A stretch of DNA of 5,603 nt, from the NCBI GenBank assembly GCA_001770785.1, contig MERZ01000127.1, positions 5,966 to 11,568 on the forward strand, in the 5' to 3' direction. Positions within the stretch are counted from its first letter, which is position 1, and each line of letters begins with the position of its first letter. Below, in pieces: positions 4,709 to 5,603 of the stretch. The DNA is from Burkholderiales bacterium RIFCSPHIGHO2_12_FULL_61_11. GTDB taxonomy: Bacteria > Pseudomonadota > Gammaproteobacteria > Burkholderiales > Burkholderiaceae_C. The notes under the pieces are model-generated. The model was not told where the DNA came from. It saw nothing but the letters and a program-made list of their open reading frames with translations, and made no database searches. The translations under genes were made by a program, and so were the position numbers.

Positions 4709-5325
4709 CTTCCGAAGTGACCCCTCTCAAAACACCCGCCAAGCCCGCCTTTTCAGTGTGTGTGTACTGCGGCTCGCGCCCGGGCAACACGCCCGAATTT
4801 GCAGCGATGGCCCACCAGGTCGGCAACTGGATAGGTGCGCACGGCGGTCAGCTGGTGTTCGGCGGCGGCCACAACGGGCTGATGGGCATCATGGCCGATG
4901 CGGCGCTGGCCGCGGGTGCCCGGGTCGTCGGTGTGATCCCCAAGGCGCTGGTGGAAAAGGAATGGGCCCACAGCGGGTGCACCGAATTGCACATTGTGCA
5001 GAACATGCACGAGCGCAAGCGCATGATGGCCGAGCATGCCGACGCGTTTTTGGCTTTGCCCGGCGGCATCGGCACGCTGGAAGAGTTTTTTGAAGTCTGG
5101 ACTTGGCGCCAGCTGGGCTACCACGACAAGCCGGTCGGCCTGCTCAACCTCAATGGCTACTACGACAGCCTGCTGGGTTTCTTGGCATCGGCCGTGACGC
5201 AGGGATTCATGAGCGACTGGCAGATGGAACTGATTCGTACCGATAGCGACGCGGAGCGGCTGCTGCAGGCGCTGGTGCAAGCGGCGGGACTGACAGCACC
5301 CACCGCACGGCTTGACCAGATTTGA
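4705..5325 (+). CDS. LOG/TIGR00730 family Rossmann-fold protein (nucleoside 5'-monophosphate phosphoribohydrolase)
   Basis: This 206-residue cytosolic protein belongs to the LONELY GUY family. Characterised members cleave cytokinin riboside 5'-monophosphates or AMP/purine monophosphates to free base and ribose 5-phosphate. Seen: VCVYCGSRPG at 18-27, GGGHNGLMG at 53-61, the ERKRMM helix at 103-108 and the catalytic/phosphate-binding PGGIGTLEE at 119-127. These are the two signature motifs of active LOG enzymes. The length matches the family. The ATG at 4705 is chosen because it overlaps the dgkA stop as ATGA. A TTG at 4660 in the same frame would add 15 residues of dgkA-overlapping sequence. 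The Shine-Dalgarno is weak, consistent with translational coupling to dgkA. Older annotations call such genes lysine decarboxylases; the visible motifs argue against that reading. Whether the substrate here is a cytokinin or ordinary AMP cannot be told. Confidence 0.95.
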   Translation: MTSEVTPLKTPAKPAFSVCVYCGSRPGNTPEFAAMAHQVGNWIGAHGGQLVFGGGHNGLMGIMADAALAAGARVVGVIPKALVEKEWAHSGCTELHIVQNMHERKRMMAEHADAFLALPGGIGTLEEFFEVWTWRQLGYHDKPVGLLNLNGYYDSLLGFLASAVTQGFMSDWQMELIRTDSDAERLLQALVQAAGLTAPTARLDQI

Positions 5326-5341
5326 GAACGAAAAGGGTTCC

Positions 5342-5418
5342 GCCGCCGGGCAGCCCCAATGCGGAAAAGCCGCTTCGAGGGGCAGAGAACTCACGCGTTG
5401 TGAGCGAACCTGAGAGCC
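5342..5418. repeat. G/C-rich intergenic repeat, copy A (diverged)
   Basis: This is the first of two related copies between the LOG and P-II genes. It shares with copy B a GCCGCC beginning, a central GGGGCAGAGA and TGAGCGAAC near the end. It contains CTCAC/GTGAG hairpin arms (5390-5394 and 5400-5404) and GCGG/CCGC arms (5361-5364 and 5370-5373). I recall similar elements as frequent between convergent genes in Comamonadaceae genomes. Copy A has diverged more from that remembered form than copy B. Confidence 0.55.
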
Positions 5419-5429
5419 AGCGAACGCAG

Positions 5430-5499
5430 GGCCGCCCCAAGCAAGTTCAGCCCCCTCGGGGGGCAGAGAGCCACACGCAGTGAGCGAACGTGGGGGGCC
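5430..5499. repeat. G/C-rich intergenic repeat, copy B
   Basis: This is the second copy, with a near-palindromic CCCCCTCGGGGGG core (5451-5463) followed by GCAGAGAGCCACACGCAG and TGAGCGAAC. CCAC (5471-5474) can pair with GTGG (5490-5493). It ends one base before the region of the P-II stop codon. Such hairpins may stabilise or end both converging transcripts, but no U-run is present. The resemblance to a Comamonadaceae dispersed repeat is from memory. Confidence 0.6.
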
Positions 5500-5500
5500 A

Positions 5501-5603
<103 letters not shown>

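Noticed and set aside
5361..5373. GCGG/CCGC hairpin after the LOG gene as a terminator
   Set aside because: The stem is only 4 bp and no T-run follows on either strand.
5342..5499. CRISPR array
   Set aside because: There are only two diverged copies, with no constant-length spacers, and the sequence fits a dispersed intergenic repeat.

Overview
The window looks like chromosomal DNA from a betaproteobacterium of the family Comamonadaceae (Polaromonas/Rhodoferax/Acidovorax-like). Three things point there: the family-typical run of sigma factor, DUF3619, DUF3106 and RDD genes beside ilvB; the style of the proteins; and a G/C-rich intergenic repeat of a kind I remember as common in that family. 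The genus is not determined. No mobile element, tRNA, rRNA or CRISPR array was seen.

Layout. Positions 1-1480 (minus strand) hold most of ilvB, the catalytic subunit of acetolactate synthase, cut at its C-terminus by the window edge. Positions 1481-1801 are a divergent regulatory region. It holds a sigma70-like ilvB promoter with a leader containing a small ORF, and a sigma70-like promoter for the rightward genes. Each promoter overlaps an inverted repeat, and the two share a 14-bp direct repeat. Positions 1802-3579 (plus) encode an ECF-like sigma factor (TTG start), a DUF3619 protein with one membrane segment (4-bp overlap with the sigma gene), and an exported DUF3106 protein. After a hairpin come an RDD-family membrane protein (about 3662-4165), diacylglycerol kinase dgkA (4250-4708) and a LOG/TIGR00730 family phosphoribohydrolase (4705-5325, 4-bp overlap with dgkA). 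Positions 5342-5499 hold two diverged copies of a G/C-rich repeat. The window ends in the last 33 codons of a convergent P-II (GlnB/GlnK) gene on the minus strand.

How the genes may work together. ilvB, dgkA, the LOG gene and the P-II gene are housekeeping (branched-chain amino acids, lipid recycling, nucleotide salvage or clean-up, nitrogen sensing). The most interesting part is sigma factor, small membrane protein and periplasmic helical protein with LTPxQ-like motifs. This has the architecture of an ECF sigma/anti-sigma/periplasmic sensor module, similar in layout to CnrH/CnrY/CnrX of Cupriavidus. That role is inferred from topology and gene order, not from direct homology.
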